Of a stretch of DNA of 64,000 bases, positions 19,752 to 28,899 are shown in pieces. The notes under the pieces were generated by a model. It did not search any database. It saw only the letters and a program-made list of their open reading frames with translations, and was not told the DNA's origin. A program made the translations under genes and the position numbers. Where the stretch lies: positions 124,001 through 188,000 of the forward strand of contig CABHNZ010000007.1 of NCBI GenBank assembly GCA_902167985.1, written 5' to 3'. Numbering within the stretch: the first letter of the stretch is position 1; every line of letters begins with the position of its first letter. The DNA is from Shinella sp. UYSO24 (GTDB taxonomy: Bacteria > Pseudomonadota > Alphaproteobacteria > Rhizobiales > Rhizobiaceae).

Positions 19752-21050
19752 GAGATCATCCGAAGGAAACGCGATGGAGCGGTTCTCGAAGCCTCTGAGA
19801 TAGCCGGCTTCATCGCGGCTCTGGCAAGGGAAGAACTGTCGGATGCGCAGGCGGCCGCCTTTGCCATGGCCGTCTTCTTCCGCGGCATGACCCCGGATGA
19901 AACCGTGACGCTGACGCTTGCCATGCGTGACAGCGGCACGGTGTTGAACTGGCGCAGTCTCGATAGACCGGTGGCGGACAAGCATTCGACCGGCGGCGTC
20001 GGCGACAATGTCTCGCTGATGCTCGCGCCGATCGCAGCCGCCTGTGGGCTCGCGGTGCCGATGATCTCCGGTCGTGGCCTTGGCCATACTGGCGGCACGC
20101 TCGATAAGCTGCAATCCATACCCGGCTATGAAATTGCGCCTGATGGCGAGACATTTGCCCGTGTCGTGAGGGAAGTCGGCTGCGCCATCGTCGGCCAGAC
20201 GGCGGATCTGGCGCCGGCCGATCGCAGGCTATACGCCATCCGCGATGTCACGGCGACGGTCGAATCCGTGCCGCTCATCACCGCCTCCATCCTGTCGAAA
20301 AAGCTGGCAGCCGGGCTCGAAAACCTCGTTCTCGACGTCAAGATGGGCAACGGCGCCTTCATGCAGGATCAGGCGGCAGCAGAGACGCTGGCCCGCTCGC
20401 TGGTCGAGGTAGCAAATGGCGCCGGGCTGAAAACCTCGGCCTTCATCACCGATATGAACGAGCCGCTCGCCGATGCCGCCGGCAATGCGCTCGAAATCGT
20501 CAGCTGCCTCGATTTTCTGGCCGGTCGCAAAACCGGTACACGGCTGGAAATGGTGGTCATGCTGCAGGCAACCGAAATGCTGCTTCAGGCCGGCATGGCG
20601 GAAACGCTCGAGGATGCTGCCTTCAAGGCCGCCAACGCACTGGCCTCCGGCGCTGCCATGGAGCATTTCGCCCGCATGGTCCACGGTCTCGGGGGCCCGG
20701 CGGATTTCTGCGTCAAGCCGGATGCCTACTTGGTCCCCGCGCCCGTGAAGCGAGACGTTCTCGCAGCACATGACGGCTATCTGAAGGCCTGCGAAACCCG
20801 CGCGCTCGGCATGGCGGTGGTCGAACTCGGCGGCGGCCGGCGACTGGCCTCCGATCCGGTCGATCATCGCGTCGGTCTGGACGGTCTGAAACCGCTCGGC
20901 ACGAAAGTCACCCGCGGCCAGCCGATCGCCACCATCCATGCCGCAAGCGAGGACGACGCCACGCGTGTGGCGAGGATCGTTGAGGATTGCTACCGCATCG
21001 ATGAGACGGCGCCGGAAGGGCGCCCGGTCGTGATCGGCCGCGTCGGCTGA
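19716..21050 (+). CDS. deoA: Thymidine phosphorylase
   Basis: Splits thymidine (and deoxyuridine) to base plus deoxyribose-1-phosphate. Length is 436 residues from the third ATG (19740) or 444 from the first (19716). The third gives MIPQEIIRRKRDG, which aligns best with DeoA proteins. Phosphate and nucleoside sites are visible in KHSTGGVGDNVSLMLAP, ISGRGLGHTGGTLDKL and LVLDVKMGNGAFM. It follows deoC with essentially no gap and is probably coupled to it through the repeated ATGA element. Intact. Confidence 0.93.
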   Translation: MIPPMIPPMIPQEIIRRKRDGAVLEASEIAGFIAALAREELSDAQAAAFAMAVFFRGMTPDETVTLTLAMRDSGTVLNWRSLDRPVADKHSTGGVGDNVSLMLAPIAAACGLAVPMISGRGLGHTGGTLDKLQSIPGYEIAPDGETFARVVREVGCAIVGQTADLAPADRRLYAIRDVTATVESVPLITASILSKKLAAGLENLVLDVKMGNGAFMQDQAAAETLARSLVEVANGAGLKTSAFITDMNEPLADAAGNALEIVSCLDFLAGRKTGTRLEMVVMLQATEMLLQAGMAETLEDAAFKAANALASGAAMEHFARMVHGLGGPADFCVKPDAYLVPAPVKRDVLAAHDGYLKACETRALGMAVVELGGGRRLASDPVDHRVGLDGLKPLGTKVTRGQPIATIHAASEDDATRVARIVEDCYRIDETAPEGRPVVIGRVG

Positions 21051-21166
21051 TCAGACCCGTATCTGCGCATGCAGCAATTCCGGCAAAAGCGACGGCAGGC
21101 TTGGCGTCTGGAAACGTGCAACACCGGGCGGCAGGGCATGCCGCGTTCCGATAAGCCGAAGATGCC

Positions 21167-21727
21167 TTATTGGGCAAGCGTCATCTGCCCGTCTGCCACC
21201 TGATAGCTCTTCAGCTTCTGCAGGAAGGTCATGCCGACGAGCATGCCAGACAGCGCCTTGTCCCGCAGCACGAAGGCATCGACGCCGGTGACGCGGATCG
21301 AGCCGATCTCCACCCGGTCGAGCACCACATGCGCCGCTTCCGTGCCACCATTGGCGGTATTCACCGTATAGCGGAAATCGAGGCCATTGCCGGTAAACCC
21401 GAGCCGGCGGGCGGCCGTCTCGTTGATCGCGATCGTCGAGGCACCGGTATCGATCACGCCGTCCATCGGCTTGCCGTTGATGCGGAATGAGGCCTGGAAA
21501 TGGCCGCGACTGTCGGCATCGATGCGTACACGGCCCGATGATAACGACGCCTGTTGCGGCGCCTGAGAGGCGGGAACGGAAGGCGAGGGCGCTCCGTTGC
21601 CGGACACGGCCGCCGTGCCGGGTGCCGGCGGCGGCGATAGATCCTTCTGCGCCAGCTGGATCATCGACGGGATCTGCGTTGCCAGAACGGCAGCGACGGC
21701 AGCGAATATGGCGGTTCGTACCAGCAT
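21167..21727 (-). CDS. Retropepsin-like aspartic protease (TIGR02281-type)
   Basis: A 186-residue membrane-anchored or secreted protein. An N-terminal hydrophobic segment (residues about 4-22) is followed by a Pro/Ser/Ala-rich linker and then one retropepsin-type domain (about 70-186) with the catalytic motif VIDTGASTIAI and the downstream hydrophobic-Gly motif SGMLVGMTFL. Such clan AA proteins act as dimers. It sits between the two halves of the nucleoside cluster, convergent with deoA. No link to nucleosides is apparent. Substrate unknown. Confidence 0.8.
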   Translation of the reverse strand: MLVRTAIFAAVAAVLATQIPSMIQLAQKDLSPPPAPGTAAVSGNGAPSPSVPASQAPQQASLSSGRVRIDADSRGHFQASFRINGKPMDGVIDTGASTIAINETAARRLGFTGNGLDFRYTVNTANGGTEAAHVVLDRVEIGSIRVTGVDAFVLRDKALSGMLVGMTFLQKLKSYQVADGQMTLAQ

Positions 21728-21799
21728 GGTCTGTCTCTTCCGCTCGAATGGCCTGCATGAAGGCCCTAAATGAGATGCGATAACGGAAAACCATGAAAA

Positions 21800-21831
21800 A
21801 AGCGGCCCGGCCGGAAGGCGGGACCGCTCGA
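21800..21831 (-). terminator. Rho-independent terminator after upp
   Basis: Reading the minus strand, GCGGTCCCGCC pairs with GGCCGGGCCGC (one mismatch, one wobble) and is followed by six T. It lies about 30 bases beyond the upp stop. Confidence 0.7.
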
Positions 21832-21859
21832 TATTTGGGCTTGGTAAAGAAAGCCTTGC

Positions 21860-22489
21860 TTACTTCGTACCGTACATGCGGTCGCCGGCATCGCCGAGGC
21901 CGGGCATGATATAGCCCTTCTCGTTGAGATGGCTGTCGATCGAGGCCGTGTAGACCTTCACGTCCGGATGGGCGCTCTGGAAGTTGCGGATGCCTTCCGG
22001 CGCTGCGAGCAGGCAGAGGAAGCGGATGTTCTTCGCGCCGCGTTCCTTCAGCTTGTCGATGGCCGCGATCGAGGAATTGCCGGTCGCCAGCATCGGGTCG
22101 ACGACGATGATCAGCCGCTCGTCGAGACCCTCAGGCGCCTTGAAGTAATATTCGACCGGCTGCAGCGTATCGTGATCGCGGTAAAGGCCGATATGCGAGA
22201 CGCGTGCGGAAGGCACCAGTTCCAGCATGCCTTCGAGCAGGCCGTTGCCGGCGCGCAGGATGGAGACGAAAACCAGCTTCTTGCCTTCGACGACAGGCGC
22301 CTGCATTTCGACAAGCGGCGTCTCGATGGTTTCCAGCGTCAGCTCCAGATCGCGGGTCACTTCGTAGCAGAGCAGCATGGAGATTTCGCGCAGCAGCCGA
22401 CGGAAGCCCGCGGTCGAAGTCTCCTTCTTGCGCATGATCGTCAGCTTGTGCTGCACCAGCGGATGGTCGATCACTGTAACGCCGTCCAT
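21860..22489 (-). CDS. upp: Uracil phosphoribosyltransferase
   Basis: Salvages uracil with PRPP to UMP; 209 residues. The PRPP-binding loop is [12 protein letters not shown] and the uracil site is near [18 protein letters not shown] at the C-terminus. The start ATG at 22489 has AGAGGG just upstream; an in-frame start 15 codons earlier is less likely because the family starts near [16 protein letters not shown]. It lies about 120 bases downstream of add on the same strand, and takes uracil made by DeoA-type phosphorylases. Confidence 0.95.
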   Translation of the reverse strand: MDGVTVIDHPLVQHKLTIMRKKETSTAGFRRLLREISMLLCYEVTRDLELTLETIETPLVEMQAPVVEGKKLVFVSILRAGNGLLEGMLELVPSARVSHIGLYRDHDTLQPVEYYFKAPEGLDERLIIVVDPMLATGNSSIAAIDKLKERGAKNIRFLCLLAAPEGIRNFQSAHPDVKVYTASIDSHLNEKGYIMPGLGDAGDRMYGTK

Positions 22490-22610
22490 GGCTTTCCCTC
22501 TTCTGTTGGTTTCCAGTCTTCTCAGCATTCTCATTCAGGAAATTCGCGTTTTCCGCAAGATGCCGGCCCCAATTCGCCGTCTCATCCCCAGTTGCGCGGT
22601 CTTCCCGGCC

Positions 22611-23609
22611 TCATGATGCCTGTGCGGCATCGAACCGGGCAAGCAGCTTTTCGCGCGTTGCTTCGTCGACGAAGGCCGCTTCCAGCGCCACGCGCGTCAT
22701 CCCGTTGATCTCGTGATCGCTCATGCCCATCACGGTCGATGCGATTTCGTATTCGGTCCGCAGCGAGGTGCCGAAAAAGGGCGGATCGTCCGAATTGATA
22801 CAGACGCGCACGCCAGCAGCCTTCAGCCGCTTCAGTGGGTGGCTGGCGAAATCCGGATAGACCTGCAAGGCGACGTTCGAACCGGGGCAGACTTCCAGCA
22901 CCGTCCCGGCCTCTGCAAGCCGCTCGACCAGAGCCGGATCCTCGATCGCGCGTACCCCATGGCCGATACGGGCCGGCCGCACCAGATCGAGGGCATCGGC
23001 AACGCTGAAGGCGCCGCAGACCTCGCCGGCATGGATGGTAAGCCCAAGCCCTGCATCGCGGGCAATGTCGAAGGCGCGCGCATAATCGGCAACGCGGCCC
23101 ATCCGCTCTTCGCCGGCCATGTTGAAGCCGGTGACGAGCGGGTTCTTTGCCCGCGCCGCGTATTCGGCAGCACCGATCACCCGGTCGACGCCAAAATGCC
23201 GTTCGCCGGTCACGATGATCCGGGTCTCGATGCCGGTCTCCTCGCGTGCCGCATGGATACCGTCGCAGATCCCGGCAAGATAGGCATCGGCGCCAAGTCC
23301 GATGCGGTCGCCGTGATCGGGCGAAACGATGATCTCGCTATAGATCGTGTTCGTCTCGGCAAGCTCTCGCAGATAGGTGCGGGTCAGGAGCGCATAATCG
23401 TCCGCCGTGCGAAACAGCGCCGCCACCCGGTCGTAACAGAGGATGAACTCGGAAAAATCCGTCCACTGATAGGCGTCACCGCTCAGGATCGGCCCGAGAT
23501 CGACGCCGTAGCGCTCAGCCTGGGCGCGGGCGAGCGCCGTCGGGGTTGCGCCCTCGATATGGCAGTGGATCTCGGCTTTCAGAAGATGCTGCGTCACAGG
23601 AAACTCCAT
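22611..23609 (-). CDS. add: Adenosine deaminase
   Basis: Zinc amidohydrolase of 332 residues converting (deoxy)adenosine to (deoxy)inosine. The metal ligands are in [10 protein letters not shown], the substrate/metal His and Glu in [10 protein letters not shown], the His in ARIGHGVRA and the Asp pair in INSDDPPFF. The start at 23609 ([17 protein letters not shown]) overlaps the end of deoB by 16 bases. Supplies inosine to the purine nucleoside phosphorylase encoded on the other strand. Intact. Confidence 0.94.
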   Translation of the reverse strand: MEFPVTQHLLKAEIHCHIEGATPTALARAQAERYGVDLGPILSGDAYQWTDFSEFILCYDRVAALFRTADDYALLTRTYLRELAETNTIYSEIIVSPDHGDRIGLGADAYLAGICDGIHAAREETGIETRIIVTGERHFGVDRVIGAAEYAARAKNPLVTGFNMAGEERMGRVADYARAFDIARDAGLGLTIHAGEVCGAFSVADALDLVRPARIGHGVRAIEDPALVERLAEAGTVLEVCPGSNVALQVYPDFASHPLKRLKAAGVRVCINSDDPPFFGTSLRTEYEIASTVMGMSDHEINGMTRVALEAAFVDEATREKLLARFDAAQAS

Positions 23610-24812
23610 CCATGTCGGCCGGCGGGAATATTCAGATGGGCCGCTACCGTCTCGCCGATATCGGCAAAGGTGGAGCGAACCCCGATGGAACGGGAGCGGA
23701 TGCCGGGGCCGAATGTCATGATCGGAACCCGCTCTCGCGTATGGTCTGTGCCGCGCCATGTCGGGTCGCAGCCGTGATCGGCAGTCAGGATCACGATATC
23801 GCCCGGCTCCAGCCGCCGATGCACTTCCGGAAGCATCATGTCGAAGCTTCGAGCGCCGCCGCATAGCCCGGCACGTCGCGCCGATGGCCATAGATCATGT
23901 CGAAATCGACGAAATTGGTAAAGACGAGATCGCCGGCCTCAGCTTCAGCCATCGTGGCAAGCGTCGCGGCCATCAGCGCCGCATTGCCATTGGCCTTGAT
24001 CACCCGGGAGACGCCCTGATGGGCGAAAATGTCGCCGATCTTGCCGACCGCATGCACCTTGCGACCGGCCTCCGTCAGCCGGTCGAGCAATGTCGGCTCC
24101 GGCGGCACGACGGAAAAATCGCGACGGTTGCCCGTGCGCTCGAAAGTCTCTGCCGTTTCGCCGGTAAACGGCCGGGCAATCACGCGGCCGATATTCAATG
24201 GATCGACGAGCCCGCGCGCGGCTATGCAAAGCGCAAGAAGTCGGTCGAGGCCGAAATAGGTCTCATGCGCTGCAATCTGCAGCACGGAATCGGCAGACGT
24301 ATAGCAGATCGGCTTGCCGGTGCGGATATGCTCCTCACCGAAGCGGGCGATGATCTCGGTTCCGGAGGCATGGCAGTTTCCCAAATTCCGGGGAGATCCG
24401 CCTCGCGGCAAAGCGCCTCGACCAGTTCCGGAGAAAAGGCGTCGCCTTCGCTTGGAAAATAGCCCCAGTCGAACATCACGGGCGTGCCGGCGATTTCCCA
24501 GTGGCCGGACGGCGTGTCCTTTCCGCGCGACAGTTCGCCGGCGGCACCATGCAGGCCGAAGACGCGCTCCGGCCGCTGCATGCCGGCCGGCTCCTCGCCG
24601 CAGGCGAGTTTGGCGATGTCGATCAGCCCGAGCGAGGCCATGTTGGGAAGGTTGAGCGGCCCTTCGCGCAGGCCCGCACGGTCGGCGGCACCGGCCGCGC
24701 AGAACTGCGCAATATGGCCGAGCGTATTGGCGCCGAGATCACCATAGGTGTCCGCATCGCGTGCGCCGCCGACACCGAAGGAGTCGAGAACGAAGAGAAA
24801 GGCACGCGCCAT
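23594..24812 (-). CDS. deoB: Phosphopentomutase (two frameshifts as sequenced)
   Basis: Interconverts (deoxy)ribose-1-phosphate and -5-phosphate. The N-terminal piece [25 protein letters not shown] carries the first metal ligands and [11 protein letters not shown] the phospho-Thr region. Adding one T near 24384 rejoins [23 protein letters not shown], and adding another near 23844 rejoins [16 protein letters not shown]. The last part carries [20 protein letters not shown], with the remaining metal ligands. Repaired length is 406, normal for DeoB. First gene of the minus-strand deoB-add-upp group. Confidence 0.91.
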
Positions 24813-24907
24813 CTGTCACCTGCAAGCTGAAACCGAAGAAGCCGGGCAGGAAAGCCCGGCGGGAATCGCGTTACATATAGTTGCAGCGCGCCTTGGCAAA
24901 GGGGTGG

Positions 24908-25498
24908 TCAGCAACCGCTGCAGGAGACGCTCGAACCGGTGCGCAGGCGATAGAAATAGTGGCGATAGATGGTGAGCTTCTGCGCGCTGCTCGGCAGGAG
25001 GTTGGACGTCACGACGAAAAGCGGGAAATCGGTCGAGATTTCAGCATGGATGAAGAACGTGTTCGGCGTCCGCATCTCGGTTGGCATGTTGACGGAGGCA
25101 CCCGTCGCATAAGGCTTGCCTCCCGCCTGATCCCTGGACCATGCCACAGTCGGATTACCGTTGGCATCAACGGTGACACCGGTGATTTTCATGGTTCCGT
25201 TATTCGGCGTGTAGGGGGTGAACATGGCCTGCGTCAGATAGGTCATGTCGGTCAGCATGGCCGGTGTGACCGTCGTCTGTTGGGCCACGTAATCCGCAAT
25301 CGCTGCGGCCGTTCGCGAGGCACGCTTGGAGATGCTAAGCCCGATCGTCAGCTGGAATGCCATCAGATAGAGGCACAGGAGCAGCGGGACAACGAGCGCA
25401 AACTCGACTGCGCCGGCACCGCCACGGTCTGTAAGCATGGCGCGGAGTTTCAGCAAAACACCCTTCGGCCGGCCCTCGTTCAACGGATCTTTCGCCAT
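24908..25498 (-). CDS. TadE/TadF-like pseudopilin, second of the pair
   Basis: A 196-residue protein with a basic N-terminus, then GAGAVEFALVVPLLLCLYLMAFQLTIG (residues about 32-58), the TadE-type hydrophobic segment with the conserved Glu. The rest is a soluble domain ending in a Cys pair (SSVSCSGC). The start at 25498 overlaps the stop of the upstream gene (TGATG), so the two are coupled. Minor pseudopilins of this type are needed for Flp pilus assembly. Confidence 0.82.
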   Translation of the reverse strand: MAKDPLNEGRPKGVLLKLRAMLTDRGGAGAVEFALVVPLLLCLYLMAFQLTIGLSISKRASRTAAAIADYVAQQTTVTPAMLTDMTYLTQAMFTPYTPNNGTMKITGVTVDANGNPTVAWSRDQAGGKPYATGASVNMPTEMRTPNTFFIHAEISTDFPLFVVTSNLLPSSAQKLTIYRHYFYRLRTGSSVSCSGC

Positions 25499-26130
25499 CA
25501 CGGATAGTCCTCCGTCTGGAACACGGTTCCCTGGACGATCAGATAATAGGCCTGTGTCCCGCCGGTCGGGCGAATATTGGTAACATAGGGGCGCACGAGA
25601 TCGGTGATGACGCTCCATTTGTAATAGGCGCGCAGCATGTTCGTCGTGTTGGCGCCGCCCGGCGCATAGGCCATAGCCAACGTATTGAGATCGCCCGTTG
25701 CCGTCAGCGGGACCCCCGGCGCCATCGTGGTCATTGTCTGGAACGAGCTGAAGGACCGCAGGTCGATCCACAGCTTGTTCGGTGTTGCGACCTCGCTTGC
25801 CGAGCACCGGATCAGGATGGAGATTTCATTGCAGAAGGCCTGGCGAAACTGCGTCCGATCCATGTCCGTAGAGGAAGAATGGTTGACGGTAATCGCACCC
25901 GTCCTCAGCTTTCGCCCCATCGTATCGACGGCATTGCCGACGAGCTGTTCGGCGGCGAAGGCGACGAAGGTTTCGATGATGGCAAAGACGATGATGAAAT
26001 AGGGAATTGCCAGAATGGCAAATTCGATGGCCGCCGCCCCATCCCTGGAGCGAAAGAGCGAAGACAATCGTCCTCCTCGCCGGGTGCCGGGCGCGCGGGC
26101 GCCGACACCGTTCGTGTCATCCGGATGCAT
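25498..26130 (-). CDS. TadE/TadF-like pseudopilin, first of the pair
   Basis: A 210-residue protein. After an Arg-rich leader it has GAAAIEFAILAIPYFIIVFAIIETFVAF (residues about 31-58), a TadE-like membrane segment with the Glu at +5 of the putative processing site. The soluble C-terminal domain contains two Cys (FCNEI, IRCSAS). It is transcribed away from the pilin gene, in the order secretin-N-domain protein, this gene, then its partner. Confidence 0.82.
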   Translation of the reverse strand: MHPDDTNGVGARAPGTRRGGRLSSLFRSRDGAAAIEFAILAIPYFIIVFAIIETFVAFAAEQLVGNAVDTMGRKLRTGAITVNHSSSTDMDRTQFRQAFCNEISILIRCSASEVATPNKLWIDLRSFSSFQTMTTMAPGVPLTATGDLNTLAMAYAPGGANTTNMLRAYYKWSVITDLVRPYVTNIRPTGGTQAYYLIVQGTVFQTEDYP

Positions 26131-26323
26131 GCTCGTCCAAGCCCCCTAGAGCAGCATCAGGCCGGTCCAACCGGTGATGCTCCCATATCGAAAACCGCAG
26201 TCAAATCCCGTCGCAGGCGTGAGTGGCCGCGGGATCAGATACGGTCGCAGGCTCTGGATTGTAAGCAGGGACTATTGAGAAACCGTTGCAGGGATTGTTT
26301 GCAATTGAGCGGATTGTTCAGGA

Positions 26324-26746
26324 TCAGGGCGTGCTGCTCGTGCCCGTTCCGCTGTTCTTCGTCACCGTCTGCTGCTCGCAGATCGGCGTGCAGGAAAGAA
26401 CGGTGCGCTGGGTCTGCCGGAACACGCGCACCGAATTGCCTTCATCAATGGAGACGACGACCCGTTCATCGGCAATTGCATTGCCGTCGCCATCAAGCAG
26501 GACGAGATTTGTGGTCCCGAAGGCACGTCCCGTGAGCACGATCGTCTTCGGATCGGCGACTGTGGCATCCGCCACCTCGGCATTGCCGATGATCACTTTC
26601 GAGACCGGCCGGTCGAGTTTCAGGACGCGCGCCTGATTCATATAGACCTTCAGCATGTCGTCCGCGCGATCTGCTGCGTGAGCGAGGCTGGCAAATGTGG
26701 CACCGAGCACGACGGCAAGCGCGGCTGCTGATTTGCGCGACACCAT
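26324..26746 (-). CDS. Stand-alone pilus/secretin N-terminal domain protein (CpaC-like N-domain)
   Basis: A 140-residue exported protein. The signal peptide (AALAVVLGATFASLAHA) is followed by a domain resembling the N-terminal region of CpaC/RcpA: MNQARVLKLDRPVSKVIIGNAEVAD, then VADPKTIVLTGRAFGTTNLVLLDGDGN, parallel to ADPSMADAVTRTSRRIYLFGKSVGQTN in CpaC of this window. It lacks the secretin channel domain and ends with a Cys pair (SCTPICEQQ) and a Thr/Ser tail. I chose the ATG at 26746 because it directly precedes the signal peptide. Divergent from the pilin gene. Possibly an accessory or alternative N-domain for the secretin. Confidence 0.78.
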   Translation of the reverse strand: MVSRKSAAALAVVLGATFASLAHAADRADDMLKVYMNQARVLKLDRPVSKVIIGNAEVADATVADPKTIVLTGRAFGTTNLVLLDGDGNAIADERVVVSIDEGNSVRVFRQTQRTVLSCTPICEQQTVTKNSGTGTSSTP

Positions 26747-27142
26747 TTCTGTGGCCTTTGATTGAATGACGTTGGCTCCAAACATGCCGGGGAATGGTGA
26801 ATGAAGCCTTAAGTGGCACAGGTTGAGCGCATTCATAAATCGTTAACCTCCTGCCGGATGAGGCCCGAAACTCCGATTTTAGAGGCCGATTTTCATTGAA
26901 TAACGCCTCAATATTATGAAATATAAAGAATATTAGATTTATGTTTAATACGCGAACCTAGTTCGAATTCTGCCGGTCTTTTTCTCGTCCCGTTAACCAA
27001 CCTCCGCAGGTTTGCCTCGTTAACCTTCTGTTAGGCGCCTTCCTTAAGCCGATGGCAATCGTCTGGCGGTAGTTTTGGCTCATCCGAACAACGGCAAACA
27101 AGTTGTCGGCAGTGCTGAACCAACAGAGTTAGGAGAATTCAC
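26747..27142. other. Intergenic control region between the secretin-N-domain gene and flp
   Basis: A stretch of 396 bases, AT-richer than its surroundings, with no convincing gene. It contains several GTTAACC blocks (around 26840, 26994 and 27019) and one TTAA-N7-TTAG at 27020-27034 that resembles a CtrA site. It must hold the divergent promoters for the TadE-group genes and for the pilin gene. Confidence 0.6.
27020..27034 (+). promoter_or_regulatory. Candidate CtrA-binding site upstream of flp
   Basis: TTAA, seven bases, TTAG: one mismatch from the alphaproteobacterial CtrA consensus TTAA-N7-TTAA, about 110 bases before the pilin start. pilA is CtrA-controlled in Caulobacter. The match alone is weak evidence. 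Confidence 0.35.
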
Positions 27143-27313
27143 ATGACCAAGATTTTCGCTCGCTTCATCAAGGATGAGTCCGGCGCGACCGCCATCGAAT
27201 ACGGCCTGATCGCTGCCCTCATCTCCGTCGCCATCATCACCGGCGCGACCCAGCTCGGTGGCGCGCTGAGCAATCAGTTCAAGAACGTCGCACTTAAGCT
27301 GAACCAGCAGTAA
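27143..27313 (+). CDS. flp: Flp/Fap-type pilin
   Basis: A 56-residue prepilin: MTKIFARFIKDESGATAIEYGLIAALIS and on. The leader ends at the Gly of DESGATAIEYG, with the conserved Glu-Tyr at mature positions 5-6, the signature of type IVb Flp pilins cleaved by CpaA. One hydrophobic helix follows, then a short polar tail ending LKLNQQ. AGGAG lies 7 bases before the ATG. A strong terminator at 27327 separates it from cpaA, as expected for a highly expressed pilin. Confidence 0.95.
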   Translation: MTKIFARFIKDESGATAIEYGLIAALISVAIITGATQLGGALSNQFKNVALKLNQQ

Positions 27314-27326
27314 CATTGCGTGAGAT

Positions 27327-27366
27327 ACCGCAAGGCGTTCCCATATCAGGCGCCTTGCGGTCTTTT
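27327..27366 (+). terminator. Terminator between flp and cpaA
   Basis: ACCGCAAGGCG and CGCCTTGCGGT form a perfect 11-bp stem around a 13-base loop, followed by CTTTT. Read-through would give low expression of the assembly genes relative to the pilin. Confidence 0.88.
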
Positions 27367-27412
27367 GATTCCGCCGAAATCTGTAAACACCGCCCGGAGG
27401 TGTGTGGCGATA

Positions 27413-27933
27413 ATGGTAACGGCTGCTTCATTGGCGATACTGGCAGTGCTGCCATTCTGTTTGGCAGTTGCCGCCGTCAGCGACCTCTTCACCATGACGA
27501 TCCCCAACCGGGTCTCGGTGGCGGTCGTCGCCGCCTTCATCATTCTCGCGCCTCTATCCGGCATGGCCTGGCCTGAGATCGGAATGAGCTTTGTTGCCGC
27601 CTTCGCGGTCTTTGCTGTCTGCTTTTGCCTTTTCGCCCTCAACATCATGGGTGGAGGCGATGCCAAGCTGCTGACAGCTGCAGCGCTCTGGTTCGGTTAC
27701 GACCAGTCGCTCATCATGTTCTTGCTTGCCGTTGCCTATGCCGGCGGCGCAGTCACGCTTCTCGTCCTCCTGATCCGCACACAGCGCCGACCGTCATGGC
27801 CCTCGGTATTCCCGTGCCGCCGTCCCTCGCGACCGTGTCCAAGATCCCTTATGGTATCGCGATTGCGATTGGCGGTCTCTTCACCATCGAGCATGCGCCG
27901 CTTTACGAAATGGCCGTCCGCCACCTCGGCTGA
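27413..27933 (+). CDS. cpaA: Prepilin peptidase CpaA/TadV (frameshifted as sequenced)
   Basis: Membrane aspartic peptidase of about 173 residues when repaired that processes the Flp pilin and pseudopilins. The first catalytic Asp is in VAAVSDLFTMTIPNRV and the second in NIMGGGDAKLLTAAALW. Helices span the protein. The frame is lost at about 27784 (LIRTQ) and, with one base added, continues APTVMALGIPVPPSLATVSKIPYGIAIAIGGL to the stop at 27933. An in-frame GTG at 27404 is an alternative start; GGAGG at 27396 lies too close to it and rather far from the ATG. Confidence 0.86.
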
Positions 27934-28078
27934 CCGGGATGTTGGCGTCAAACGCACCACTACTTGTGGTCATGCCGCGATAACCGGCCGTTAACCAATA
28001 TCGTAAGCCCCATATTAACCATAATTACACCATTGCGCCCCATTCTTCGGAAAGATTTGATTTCCGCCGGGGAAGGCC

Positions 28079-28886
28079 ATGAAGCCCGCTCGTCTAATTA
28101 TACTCGGGGTAGCCGTTGTCGCTGCAGGTCTTGCCGGTCTGCTGGCGATGCAGCTGTCGGGCACCCGTGCGCCTGATATCGTTCAGACCGTGGTTCAGCG
28201 TGAACCGACCACCAAAGTCCTGGTTTCCTCTGAAAACCTGCCTGTCGGCAGCCGGTTGAACGATAGTTCCGTCCAGTGGGCCAACTGGCCCAAGGGTGAC
28301 GTCGTCGAAGGTTTCATCACCAGCGATGCACGCCCCGATGCGATCAAGGAACTGACGGGCGCCGTCGTGCGCCTGCCGATCTTCAAGGGCGAACCGATGC
28401 GGGCCGAAAAGGTCGCCGATTCGTCGAGCCGCATCATGTCGTCGCTTCTGCCCTCAGGAAAGCGCGCCGTTGCGACCGAGATCACGGTTGCGACCGGTGC
28501 CGGCGGCTTCGTCCTGCCGAATGACCGCGTCGATGTCATCATGGTGCGCGACAACAAGGAAACCGGCGGCTTCATCACCGAGAACGTCCTCAACAACGTG
28601 CGCGTCTGGCGATCGACCAGAACATTCAGGAAGGCCCGGACGGCAACAAGGCTGTCGTCGGCACCACGGCCACGCTGGAACTCACGCCCGATCAGGCGCG
28701 GGTGATCGCGGTGGCACAGCAGATGGCAAGCCGGCTCACGCTGGCGCTTCGCTCTGTCGCCGATGCCCAGGAACCGGACACGTCGGCTGCGACTACCTCC
28801 TGCATGGAGGCGGCAAGGCCGAGGACATCCAGATCATCAAATCCGGGTCGATCGTCAAAAGCACGGCGACGCAGCAGCTGAAGTAA
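28079..28886 (+). CDS. cpaB: Flp pilus assembly protein CpaB/RcpC (two frameshifts as sequenced)
   Basis: Periplasmic assembly factor with an N-terminal membrane anchor (residues about 5-25) and an SAF domain (VLVSSENLPVGSRLNDSSVQW). RcpC-type sequence follows to NDRVDVIMVRDNKETGG. One T added near 28605 restores VRVLAIDQNIQEGPDGNKAVVGTTATLELTP, and one C near 28789 restores the C-terminus AADYLLHGGGKAEDIQIIKSG. Repaired length is 269. It is followed after 13 bases by cpaC. Confidence 0.87.
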
Positions 28887-28899
28887 CGGAGCGGATTAC

